Made by a program: the position numbers and the translations under genes | Part shown: positions 48,886 to 59,195 of the stretch, piece after piece | Layout: each line of letters begins with the position of its first letter | Position numbering within the stretch: the stretch's first letter is position 1 | The notes under the pieces: model-generated | Database searches by the model: none | What the model was told of the DNA's origin: nothing | The model's input: only the letters and a program-made list of their open reading frames with translations | Origin: Phycomyces nitens | Taxonomy: Eukaryota > Mucoromycota > Mucoromycetes > Mucorales > Phycomycetaceae | DNA: 64,000 nucleotides | Direction of reading: 5' to 3' | Assembly (NCBI GenBank): GCA_022702545.1 | Contig: JAHRBC010000003.1 | Coordinates: forward strand, 868,001-932,000

Positions 48886-50741
48886 GTGGTCGCCTACAGC
48901 TCTTCCACCACGCATGGACGAAACTTACGAACGAAGATTGGGTACGACAGACCATCGCCGAAGGCTACGTCGTCCCATTCACTCAAACCCCTCCGATCTC
49001 TTCAAAAGGTCCTATGAAAATTCCCCATCGGAAGGACTCTCAGATAATCGAGCAGGAAATCGTCTCTCTCCTTTGCAAACGAGCAATCGAGGAAGTTCGT
49101 CAGCCAGGGTTTCGTTCTCACATATTCACGATTCCCGAGAAGACGGGAGATCTCCGGCCGGTTCTGAACCTCAGACCTCTGAATCAATTCATTCCCAAAC
49201 AGCATTTCAAAATGGAGTCGATAAAGCACGTCTGCCAACTTATTCGTCCCGGAGACTTCCTTACAAGCATCGATCTACAGGACGCCTTCCTACACGTCCT
49301 TGTCCACAAAAGCTCGTGCAAGTATCTGCAGTTCTCTTGGAAGGACCGGATATACCAGTTTCGAGTGCTACCCTTCGGGTTGTCCCTGTCACCTCTTGTA
49401 TTCACCAAACTTCTTCGCCCACTTCTGCGCTGGGCACGACGTCAGGGAATTCGTCTGTCTGCATACTTGGAAGACCTGATCGTTGTTGCTCCCAACCAGA
49501 CCACCTCTGCACTTCACACTCAACGTGTGATAGGCAAACTGCAGGAATTGGGGTTCTTGATCAAGCCCAGCAAATCTCACCTGGTGCCATCCACCACAAT
49601 ACAACATTTGGGGTTCGAGATCAACACCCAAGACATGACCCTGGTCATCCCTCGTTCCAAATTGAGAGACATTCGTCGAGAAGCAAGTCGATTGCTACAC
49701 AGACCGAAGACAACACTTCGACAGCTCTCGTCGTTTATCGGCAAGGCTCAGGCCACCACTCTGGCAGTCCTCCCAGCACGATTGCTGACTCGGAACCTCA
49801 TCGCCATCCGTAATTCTGCTCTTCGTCAAGGGTTGGCATGGACGGATCCGGTCCAACTCAACATTTTGGCCCATCAGGAACTCGAATAGTGGATCCACCA
49901 GCTCACAACATGGAATGGTCACTCTTTCCTTCCCGAAACCCCCCAACACGAAGTTTACACCAACGCCTCAGACACAGGATGGGGTATCGTTTTCGACAAT
50001 ACCACCCTCTCCGGGACTTGGACACCCCACGAGTGTCAGGAACATATCAATTACCTGGAACTTCTAACCATTTACAAGGTTACTCTCCTGCCTGCCCTCC
50101 AAGGGAAGTCAATTCGGGTGTACTGCGACAACACCACGGCCATTGCCTACACGAACCACTTTGGGGGTACCCGGTCTCCTCGTCTCATGAAGCTTGCCAC
50201 CGAGATGTGGCACCATTGTTTGGCCACGGGCACTCGGCTTCGGCTGGCATATGTTCCCTCTCCTCTCAACCCTGCAGACCCTCCTTCTCGGAATCTCACC
50301 AAGCAGTTGGAATGGAGCATTTGTCCCACCTTCTTTCATCACTTGGACTCGTTGTGGGGCCCGCACCAAGTCGACTGCTTTGCCCACCGCCTCAATGCCC
50401 AGCTCCCGATGTACATGACGTGGACATGGGATCCTCAGGCAATCGTGATGGACGCACTATCCGTCAGCTGGAAGCCGTGGAAGCGAGTTTACCTCTGCCC
50501 GCCGTGGAATCTCCTCCCCAGAATCATACAGAAGATTCATTTGGAACAAGTGTCAGCAACGCTGATCACGCCCAATTGGCCGAGTGCGATATGGTACCCT
50601 CTACTTCTCCAGTCCTCTCGTCGCCCTCCCCTCCCCATTCCGAATCATCTGGTATTGCCCGACCCAGGCAGCGCCGTGCACGTTCTCCAGAAGAATCCAC
50701 ACTGGAGCATGATCGCGTGGGATCTAAGCAGAGACGCTTAG
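48882..50741 (+). pseudogene. DIRS reverse transcriptase and RNase H, interrupted
   Basis: The frame begins in the gag overlap (GGRLQLFHHAWTKL) and has the RT blocks IIEQEIVSLL, GDLRPVLNLRPLNQF, DFLTSIDLQDAFLHV and FRVLPFGLSLSPLVF. The catalytic box reads YLED where YxDD is expected, so the first active-site Asp is Glu. A single TAG at 49887-49889 separates RT from RNase H, which continues in the same frame (YTNASDTGWGIVF, RVYCDNTTAIAYTNH, YVPSPLNPADPPSR). The C-terminal module with VDCFAHRLNAQLP and YLCPPWNLLPRII is typical of DIRS elements. With YLED and the stop, this copy should be inactive. Confidence 0.8.
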
Positions 50742-52042
50742 AGGAGGAAGGGTTTGACCCTAACACCGCTGCTATAATACTTAGTCATGATCGCAACCGA
50801 TCACGACGTTCATACAATCGCGTTCAACGCACTTTCATTGACTGGGCACAACAACGGGGTGTTGACCCCTTTATTCCCAATCCTGTTCATTTGGTTAATT
50901 ATCTTGCGTATGGCGTCAGTCATCTTAACTGGAAGGCCTCTACATGTGCCACATACCGCTCTGCCTTGCTTGATCTATACACCAACCCCACTGTAATCAC
51001 TCAAGATCCAACGTATCGCGAATTCTTTACTGCCCTCAACGAAAAGAATATCCTGTCTTTTTACCGACCTATCTTTGACATTACGCCTGTGATTTTGTTC
51101 CTTCACAATCTTGGACCCAATGACCAACTTACGCCAATGGCCCTCACTCGCAAGTTATGTTGGCTTCTCGCTGTCTGTGGTTTCTTGCGTCCTGCCGATC
51201 TTGAACGTGTTGATGATGCTCGCACTTCCGTGGAACAGAGTATACTGCGTCTGGTGATTGTGGCACCTAAGGAGAAACGTTCTGGCCGTCGGATTGAACG
51301 TGTTGTCGCTATACAACCACACGATGACCCTCTTCTCTGCCCTGTTGCCACGTATCAAGCTTACAAATCCCGGATTGCTCGCGCTCCCTGTGTACGTCCA
51401 CATCCTGTTCTCGCAGACGTTACAATACATCGCCTGGTAAGAGATGTGTATTTCAATGACCGCCCCATTGGTGCAGAACGGATATCCAAACATATCCAAT
51501 TTATCTTTTTTTTTTTTTTTTTTTTGGTTGGGCAAACCATCCAATTTATCATGAACAAGATACCACGACCTTCTGGTACGGCTTGCCCCAAGGCAGGAGA
51601 TCTAGGGCCCACTCTGGCATTGGCTGCCGGTGCTTCTGTTGACGACATTCTTGTACATGGATCATGGGCCTCTTCTTCCGTGTTCGACACGTTTTACCGC
51701 CTGTCTCGGCAAACCGTTGGTAACTTCTCGGTTATGGCTCTTTCGTCTTCTTCTCGCGGCCCTCTGGAGTCACAGCCAGAGTCTCTGCCTCCTCGAATAA
51801 TAAGAATAGGTCTTCGGCCTACGGCCTCGACCAAAAGACCTAAAATCGGTGAGTCCCCTAAATCAAATGACTTAGCTGAATTTAAACTTATTTTCACTGC
51901 AATTTTCACTGCAAAAATACAACCTCTTTCTCTTAAAATCAGTAGGTTTGCTAAATCACATGACTTAGCTGACGTAAAACCGCTTTTTTTACTGCAAAAA
52001 CCAAATCCCATCTCTTTATTTCTTTACAAAAAAAACCACTAA
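50640..52042 (+). CDS. DIRS tyrosine recombinase
   Basis: The frame is open from before 49.9 kb to the stop at 52042, but recognisable protein starts around 50640. The N-terminal SAM-like core-binding part is RSYNRVQRTFIDWAQQRG, NYLAYGVSHLNWKASTCATY. The catalytic domain has LLAVCGFLRPADLERV (Arg I region), APKEKRSGRR, VHGSWASSSVFDTFYRLS (final Tyr). Where an H-x-x-R-like block is expected the text is CPKAGDLGPTLA, so the second Arg may be lost. An in-frame 45-bp addition (see 51494-51550) adds seven Phe. The tail after about 51780 is low complexity. Such enzymes integrate circular cDNA without a target duplication. Confidence 0.75.
51494..51550 (-). mobile_element. 33-bp oligo-T retroinsertion with 12-bp target duplication
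   Basis: ATCCAATTTATC occurs at 51494-51505 and again at 51539-51550. Between the copies lie 20 T (51506-51525) and GGTTGGGCAAACC. On the minus strand this is a 13-nt 3' end followed by a poly-A tail, exactly what a severely 5'-truncated target-primed reverse transcript leaves. The total gain is 45 bp, so the recombinase frame survives. Confidence 0.8.
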
Positions 52043-52260
52043 ATCAGTAATCAATGAAGTCAATGACTGAACCAAACAAGTGAATTAGTAATCAGCGAAG
52101 TCAACAACTGAGCTAAAACAGTAGAAAGATATAAGTTGCGAAGTCTGCGACTGAGCTAAACCGGTAGAAACATATAAAATGCGAAGTCTACGACTGAGCC
52201 CAACCGGTACGGTGCCCCCCTTTAGGGGGGACGGGAGCGAAGCTCCTGGTGTAAGTAAAA
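52040..52260 (+). repeat. 43-47-bp tandem repeat and hairpin at the DIRS 3' end
   Basis: Four diverged units share GCGAAGTC(T/A)(G/A)CGACTGAGC, followed in the later units by (A/C)AACCGGTA. After the last unit come CCCCCC and GGGGGG with a TTTA loop (52216-52231), then GGAGCGAAGCTCC, a second small hairpin. They may be part of the inverted or internal complementary repeats used in DIRS replication. Confidence 0.65.
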
Positions 52261-52310
52261 AAGTTGAAAAGATGAAGCACAATTACTAATTATTTATGTT
52301 TAGCCTACAA

Positions 52311-53248
52311 ATGCATGTCGAGAAGCCATGGGTTTTATCAAAAGAATACAGAACTTTATATTCAGAGTACGATTTGCAGGTGAAGTTCTGGGGCTTCGTG
52401 TTTGAAACTTGGCTTGGAAACAACCAAAGGATCTTGTTGCATTGGTAATATCTAAAAATCTTGCCACTATGTCAAAGCACATATTTTCCATTTTACTAAT
52501 TGTGTTTCTCCAATCACTTATTTATAGGGGTGACACCATGAGTGAAACTTGCAAGAATATGAGCCTAAGGTTCAAGCTTGATTTGAGGTTGCTGGTGTTG
52601 AAAGAAGATGCTGCCATTTTTGACAGTGGTACTGGAGAAGTGACCAGAAAAGCAACATCATACAAACTGTTCTCTGACAGGTTGAAGTATGTCCTCGCTA
52701 CCAAGGGCCATTTAAATGATTTCTTGAACTCAGCGACATATCTAGACGAAAGCATCGTTACGGAAGTAAAATTCCCGATTATCCAGATAATGGGCCTGGA
52801 TGCGCATCTATGTACAATGAGATTAGATGCCAAAAAGTCGTATGTGCTTGAAGAAGTTTGTGCTTTCCCATTCCCCGTCTCTTTGTTTGGAATCCGGTCT
52901 GGAGGCATTGAAAATCTTATCAATGGGCTTTCAAAAATAGAGGTAAGACACAGCTGAACCGATTTTACGTATTTCTGTCTTACCTAGTCTTTTCACCTAT
53001 TTTAGAGTCTTTTGTTGGAGCTGGAAAGGATATATGAAGAAGCAGACGTTCGGCAGATGCTGACATCTTGTCAACTCCCCTGTGCTTCTCCCACTCGGGA
53101 TACTCAGATTTTGCTGGTGGTTATAACAGCCAAGGCAATTTGGAATACCCATTGGAAGTTTATCTTTGATAATCAGCCTTTTCTTCCTGGAGTAGTGGCT
53201 ACAAAGGCCTCCAGTACTATAGAGAGACAGCGAGCTATACTAGCTTAA
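52311..53248 (+). CDS. Hypothetical protein, three exons, intact frame
   Basis: Exons 52311-52444, 52528-52942 and 53006-53248 join in frame to 263 aa (GNNQRILLHW|GDTMSETC and NLINGLSKIE|SLLLELERIYEE). Introns have GTAATA/GTAAGA donors and TATAG/TTTAG acceptors. The sequence is acidic/hydrophobic (EYDLQVKFWGFVFETWL, FKLDLRLLVLKEDAAIFDSG, HLCTMRLDAKKSYVLEEVCA) with no catalytic motif that I recognise. It recalls domainless proteins that are repeated in Mucoromycota genomes, but I recall this only as a pattern. Bases just before the ATG (TTTAG at 52300) look like an acceptor, so upstream exons may have been cut off by the DIRS-like element ending at about 52250. Confidence 0.6.
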
Positions 53249-53691
53249 GGAGTTTTATTTTTCTTTCCTTTCTTTTACTTATTTTCCTTACTTTTTTATC
53301 ACCTATATTGTCCTTTTATCTTATTCCTTTCCTCCAAGTCCAATTAATGGCAATCTAGAAGCCGCACGCCTTGCGTGACGGCAGATCAATATAATACTAA
53401 AAAAAAAAAAATATATGAAGAAGCAAGAAACTGTCAAGAAGACAGTATGGAAAGAGTATCCTGTGGAGGCAAACTTCCTAAAAAATTTCCTTGCAAGAGT
53501 TGGATAACTGGTGTCCTAATGGATGAAGAAGAGGAAGAAGAGGAAGATGAGGCAAAATAACAATGCTTTAACGAAGAAGATGATGCAAACAGTGACAAAG
53601 AAGTATGGTGCATTTAGCTTTAACTGTCGACTTGTTTCGTATTTGTTTCAATTTCGTTTGATAAAACTCCGTGAGTAAAAAATCTTCTTTC
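53249..53691. other. Spacer with a short charged frame
   Basis: Pyrimidine-rich after the stop of the preceding gene. A frame at 53375-53560 reads KIYEEARNCQEDSMERV, FPCKSWITGVL and an acidic DEEEEEEED run. It lacks an ATG and a recognised family; it may be a fragment of a repeated gene. Confidence 0.3.
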
Positions 53692-53899
53692 TTTTTTTTT
53701 TTTTTTTTGTAGAAGACAGTTTATTATCTTTACACAGTCACGCTTCTTCGATCGGCGGTGCTGGGGATGACTTAACAGCGATCTTGGGGGACACGAATCC
53801 ATTTTGCTTAGGAGACCAGGGGTGCGGGCCGAACAATTTATTGTGACCATCTTTATGATGTCCGGCTTGTACGTCTTTGAGACGATATTTATCGTTTTG
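53692..53899 (-). pseudogene. 5'-truncated processed retrocopy of an mRNA 3' end
   Basis: On the minus strand, 53 open codons (DKYRLKDVQAGHHKDGHNK, GPHPWSPKQNGFVSP, ending PPIEEA) reach a TGA at 53740-53738. They are followed by a 29-base 3' region with AATAAA at 53725-53720 and a 17-A tail (53708-53692). Stop, polyadenylation signal and poly-A at mRNA spacing show that this is a cDNA copy of a transcript end. The parent protein is not recognised; it could be a host protein or a transposon protein. Confidence 0.6.
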
Positions 53900-54145
53900 T
53901 TATAAGCACACCCAGACCCCATAATTATAAGAACACTCTTTATATATTATTATAAGCACACACTGTCCCATCGATAATGTATTCCCATTTCTCGGAAAAA
54001 TATAAACAAACCCCCTTTAAATACACTTTGACATTTAACTGTAAGAATATAAAATAGTCTTTCCAAAACTAAATACATTAGCATTCCTACATGACATGTA
54101 TAACTTAATAAATATTGTTATATGGTTACAGTACTCTTTTATTTA
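53900..54145. other. Spacer with short ATAAGCACAC repeats
   Basis: TATAAGCACAC, TATAAGAACAC and TATAAGCACACA occur at about 53901, 53922 and 53951. Otherwise AT-rich; it may hold the left end of the Mutator-like element. Confidence 0.3.
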
Positions 54146-54147
54146 AA

Positions 54148-57100
54148 ATGATTACCAACACTGTTTCATCTGAGATGTATCCCGTTGAAACACCATTCAC
54201 ATTCTCCGAGAATGGCTACCCTGATAAGCAGAGTGTCCTTCAAGCCGTGAATGACTATGCCATTTCCAACAACTTTACAATTAAGATTAAGGAGGGAAAG
54301 TTTCCCATTCTTCATCTCGCATGTGGAAAAGCTGGTGCTTATCGTGACAAGCGCAATATCAGTGATGAGAAAAGAAAGAGAGCACCCAATTCTTCTCTCA
54401 CTGGATGCCCCTTTTGTTGAGGTTCTCATTCCAAAAGAACGAGAGATATCTTCAATTGCCAGCCCGTAGTGAAAAAGAGCATTGTCACAACCACCCCATC
54501 ACCCCCAAGAACTTGGTCTCTTCCCATCAAGGAAGAATGTCTCTTTTGACTTCCGAGGATGCTAGTATTGCCAAGACAATGCTAGAGAATCATGCAAAGG
54601 CCCGTGATGTTCAAAAGGCCATTAGTGATAAAATCACTGGTATGAGAAAGCTGAGGATCAGCGACATCAACAATCTGAAGTACAGTGCTACCCGTGGTGA
54701 TGAAGATGCTAGAAATGCTGCGACTGTACTCATTAGAAATATGGAGGCAAAAGGCTTCTCGGTTCTCTACAAGTTCAATGAGAGAAACAGTCTCACGCAC
54801 AGCTTCTTTACCAATGAGACAATGATCAAAAGAGCCCGCCGTTTTCCAGAAGTATTTATTGTGGATGCGACATACAAGACCAACTGTGCAAAAATGCCTT
54901 TGGTTTGCGTTGAAGGTGTTAGTAACCTTGGTGGAGAACGATTGAAAAGTTTTCCTGTGGGATTTGCATGGGTAGCTGATGAGACAGAATCCAGCTACGT
55001 CTGGTTTATGGAATCTTTGAAATCAATTGTTCTCGCAGGAATCGAACAACTTCCACTCTTTGTAACTAACAAGTGCAAAGCTTTGATGAATGCGCTGGAT
55101 ATGGTGTTCCCCATAAACAAGAAGCTTCTCTGTGGCTGGCACATGATTAACAATATTGCCAAGATGGCAAAGAAAACTATGAAGCCATGCAAAGAGCGAG
55201 AGATATGCACGCAATTGATAAATAGCATGATCTTCAATACTGATGCCCAAACCTTCTCTGAGAGGCTTATGCTGTTCAGAACCCTTGCCTCCCGAGAAGA
55301 TCTCCAAGCCAAGGACAACTTCCAGGAATCGTCCGACCAAAAATCCAACGAGAAGCGTACTTTCGAGAGGTACTTTGAAGAAGAATGGATGAGTTGCCAG
55401 GAAAAGTGGGCTGGTTACCTTACCAGTAACTTCAAGCATTTTGACTGCGTGACTACCCAGCGGGTTGAAAGTGGCCATAATGCTCTTAAAAGAAGTATCT
55501 CGGCTCTCCAGTCTTTGGATTCTTCGTTCGAGCAAATTTGCTCATACCTTTTGCAGTTTGAAGGTGATTTTCAGGACCGTGAAGTTGATTAGGCGACTAT
55601 TACAGATGCCAGAATATTTAACGAGCCTCGTCTCCGTGGGCTGATCCACTCTGCATCAAGAATGGTTTTGATAACCATCCGCGCTGAACTTCTGGAGGAG
55701 ATTATTCCTGGAGAGGTTTGCAATTGCAGAGTCAAAACTGTATTTGGACTTCCATGTCGCCATGATCTGCCAAGGGATCGGCCACTGTTGTTGACAGACG
55801 TTCCTGAAAGGTGGATTCTTTCTTCTCCAACCACATGTGCCAAGAAATTGGAAATCGATGGGATAATGAATGGAGCCAATGTCGAGCAACCACTCCCATG
55901 GATGAAATCAGTTGCTAGTCTTGAGAGATTGTTTCGGCGCTGTGAGGGAGAACAGCAGATCCAGGACCTGATGGCAAAGGTCGATAAGTTTGTTGATAAT
56001 GTCAATCACAATGTTGAACATCCTGAAGTTGTTTTTCCTGTGGCCAGTGAAGTTGGGGCTCCTGGGAGACCAAAGCTGATAAAAAGATAGTCGGCACTCC
56101 CGAAGGATTTTGTCTTGCATAAGCACAGGCACCTTCTCCCTCAGAAAGGCAGGGTAAATAATATATATATACCGATATATATATATATTCTAATTTACAA
56201 TTATTTCAGGGTAATCTCAAAGAGATGATCCGAGACGAGATCCAGAAGTCGATGAAGGAGTCAGTCGATGCATCTCTTCAGACAGGTAACGAATTATTGA
56301 TATTTTATAGCCAAGAAAAACATGATTTCTTAATTTATATTATTTGTAGCTCTCAAAGAGATTGAGAAAAAATTCGCAGAAATGCAAGAGCCTCTCGAAG
56401 AAGGTAATAGCTATAATGTTTTAACCATAAAAATAGTACTAGAACTAATCTCTTTTCATATAAATGGTGTTTAGCTAAAACACTCTCCACCACTTTCAAA
56501 AGACCCAGCCATCTTCTCGATGACTATGTCTATGACTTGCCTAGTCGAAAAAGGCAAAAAACAATGAACATAACTTTGAACTGCCGGTACAAATCGAGCC
56601 TTCTGCCGTTTCCTTGGCGTTCAACCCCAAGTCTGATGGTTGGTGCGGCTTTCGTGTGTTTGCACACTTGAAAGAAGGAGGTGAAGATCGGTTTCCTTTG
56701 GTGAAGAAGAAGATGTTGACGACGATGATAACACATGGAGAATTTTATGAGCAAAACTTTGGGATGGATGTTGCTGAGGTGACAAAGGTCATTGCTTTTG
56801 GCTCTGATATCGATCCTGCTCTTGGTCACGACATCCCTTCATGCCATTCAGAAATGTGGTTCTCTGCACCAGACTGTGCTCAGGTAATTGCTGACACCTA
56901 TAAAGAGCCAGTTTGTGTGTACTCGGATGATCGGAACATCCTACCAGTAACATACCTTCCCCTCCAAGATCCGAAGCCTCTCAAAGGAAAGCCATTGCCG
57001 ATGGTCTTGCACCATGTGCATGGGTGCCACTGGACAACAGTCAAAGTTGAGCCTCATGTACATCGATCCTGGCCTGAGGTTAATGCGCTCTACTTTGATG

Positions 57101-57353
57101 CTGTCCGTAGAGGGTCTATAGTTGACTGTTTTACAACAACTTGGAATCGTTGAGGACAATTCCCAAAGCACAAAAGTAATCGATTTGCCACTACCACTAC
57201 CACTACCACTACCACTACCACTACCACTACCACTACCACTACCACTACCACTACCACTACCACTACCACTACCACTACCACTACCACTACCACTACCACT
57301 ACCACTGCCACAACTTTAAATACTGTACCATCAGAAATTATTGATCTTTCTTA
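54148..57353 (+). pseudogene. Mutator-like transposase continuing into an OTU protease domain
   Basis: From ATG at 54148 (MITNTVSSEMYP) come a FAR1-type zinc-binding start (GCPFC, then EHCHNHPITP after a frameshift near 54420) and a MULE transposase core: FIVDATYKTN (first Asp), LFVTNKCKALMNALD (second acidic site reads Asn), LLCGWHMINN. A SWIM zinc finger follows (CNCRVKTVFGLPCRH). TAG codons interrupt at 55590-55592 and 56088-56090. The same frame then passes through introns (56154-56209, 56286-56349, 56404-56474), all phase-consistent, into a coiled-coil linker (IRDEIQKSMKES, LKEIEKKFAEM). After one frameshift (about 56530-56575) comes an OTU cysteine-protease-like domain (56614-57153): DGWCGFRVFAHL carries the Asp/Cys pair and HGCHWTTVKV the likely His. 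A Pro-Leu repeat and IIDLS end it. Confidence 0.7.
57188..57306 (+). repeat. CCACTA hexanucleotide repeat
   Basis: About 20 nearly perfect copies of CCACTA. In one frame it encodes a (Pro-Leu)n run placed after VIDLP and before EIIDLS, at the end of the transposase-OTU gene. Confidence 0.9.
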
Positions 57354-57848
57354 ACTTTTATTTTCTTCTACATGCTTATCTCTAATATACTCTAAATCTT
57401 TCTTTCTCTACATATTAAGCAAACATGACTACTTTCTGTCATGATAAGGTTAAATGTAAACCCCAATCGGAAGAGAATATCATTGGTTGTAATTAGCTTT
57501 GAGTGTGACATTTGCCCATTAATAAGCAAATGAATTTGAATTTGCAACCAATTACAGCTATTTATTTTATTGTACAACCTGCGAAAAAGTAAAGATGTAT
57601 AGTTTTTAAAGGATTTCTCTTTTATTTCGAATGATAGAAGCAAGATATTTTCTAGTAATGTGTATCAACTATATTAAATAATGATATAAAAGAATCAGAA
57701 GAATTGCTTTTATTTTAAATGTAAAAACAGGTAAAATATATCAATTTTTTCACTTTTTTAACTGTCCAAGATACACTTTGTTTGCCTATAACACTGTTTC
57801 CTACATAATAATATGCTATTTAATTTTTGTAGAGATGTTCTGTACATA
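57354..57848. other. Spacer before the Tc1 element
   Basis: AT-rich, no gene recognised. It likely contains the right end of the Mutator-like element, but no terminal inverted repeat was matched. Confidence 0.3.
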
Positions 57849-59193
57849 CACTCAGATAAAAGAATGTTTGGACCTCTGCAAATAATTTTTCAAGGAAAGA
57901 AATGCTTACATATATTCAACATTTAATATCTCAACAGTGATGATAGCTAGAGCATCCAAACTTGAAACATAAAAAGATATACATGTCAAGTATTCATTTA
58001 TTAAAAAAAAATAACAAACTAGTATCTAGTATGACTGCCTTTTGCATCAATCACTGCCTGATATCGACTTTGCATACTCCCCACTAAACGTGAAGCAAGT
58101 TCAGTGCCCAGTATCTGCCATTGTCGTTGCATTGCAACCTTCAAATCGGCCACATTTTGGATACTGGCCCTTACTTCACTCATCTTTACTTCGAGGGCCC
58201 ACCAAACGTGCTCAATTGGATTTAAATCAGGACTTTGAGCAGGTCAGTACTCAAAGCCCTTGATTGCATGGCCCTCTTTCCACCACTTCGCATAGGAGCC
58301 AGTATGGCAGCTGGCGCCGTCTTCTTGGAGTATGAACTCCTTATCCTGTTCCTCTGACAGATTTTTGACCCAGGGAAGGAAGTTCTGGGCCAAAGTGTTG
58401 ACATATACGTCTTGGTTTACATTGCCCTCGAGGAAGACCAAAGGGCCAAGACCACCTGCCCAGAAACAGCTCCATATCATGGCACTACCCTTGTCCCACT
58501 TCGTCACTGGTACAATATTCCCTTCCTGGTACCTCTCTCCAACTCGTCTGATCACCCGAGCACCACCATCATTGCCCTCGACTGTGAATCGTGACTCATC
58601 AGACCAGACTACACTGCTCCATTGGTCATCTGTCCAATTGACATGATCCTTGGCCCATTGCAGTCTTCTTTGCTTGTGTCTTTCTGTCAAAGCTGGCTTA
58701 TGAGCTGCAATATAAGAACCAAAGCCAAGGTTCTTGAGACAACTGATTACTGTTGCTCTACAGACAATAATCTCCATCTCCTGCAATGCGAATCTCAGCT
58801 GATTGTAATTGGCAAATGGATTCTTCTGTACACATTGCACAAGATGTCTCTCTGTCCTCTCGTTAATGATTTTTGGTCGTCCAGAGCTCTTTCTAGGAAG
58901 GGGCGATCCTGTTTCTTTGAATCTCTTAATTATCTTCTTGACAGTTGACAAATTCATTTCGACAATTGCTGAAATCCTTGTGGGATCAATCTCAGCCAAG
59001 TGCAAGTACATGATTCCACCAAACTTAAGCTCATCAGCCTTATAATATGGGCCGCGAATGTTCTCTGCTGCAAATGATATTTTCATGTTGGTGTCGATTA
59101 GTAAAAAGAAGAGAAAATAACGTTTTTATTTTTCAAAAAAACCGTTTTTTTTAGGATTTTTGTGAGAGGTCCAAACATTTTTGTGTCTGAGTT
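57849..59193 (-). mobile_element. Tc1/mariner-like element with terminal repeats and TA duplication
   Basis: The left terminus (57849) reads CACTCAGATAAAAGAATG then TTTGGACCTCT. The right terminus, reversed, reads AACTCAGACACAAAAATG then TTTGGACCTCT. This gives an inverted repeat of about 29 bp with few mismatches. TA flanks both sides (57847-57848 and 59194-59195). The 1345-bp element holds one minus-strand transposase gene. Near-intact ends indicate a recent insertion. Confidence 0.88.
58019..59086 (-). pseudogene. Tc1-type transposase with one nonsense codon
   Basis: An ATG at 59086 opens 355 codons with one TGA at 58246-58244. The N terminus has the helix-turn-helix (RISAIVEMNLSTVKKIIKRF, SGRPKIINER). 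The DDE triad is visible as VVWSDESRFTV, LQEDGASCHTG and SPDLNPIEHVW. The TGA sits in GFEY*PAQSPDLNP, where Tc1 proteins have Trp, so TGG to TGA is the simplest explanation. The end is SRYQAVIDAKGSHTRY. Apart from this single codon, the frame is complete and no shift is needed. Confidence 0.9.
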
Positions 59194-59195
59194 TA

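Larger units (their letters stand above)
48046..52260 (+). mobile_element. DIRS-like tyrosine-recombinase retroelement
   Basis: The gene order is gag-like ORF, reverse transcriptase, RNase H with an adjoining conserved module, and tyrosine recombinase, all on the plus strand and overlapping in different frames. This is the DIRS order. There is no aspartic protease or DDE integrase. The right end carries 43-47-bp tandem repeats and a C6/G6 hairpin. GC content is visibly higher than in the flanks. This copy is damaged by a stop in the RT/RNase H frame and an insertion in the recombinase. Confidence 0.85.

Noticed and set aside
57090..57311. Poly-Val frame opposite the CCACTA repeat
   Set aside because: It is a simple-repeat artefact.
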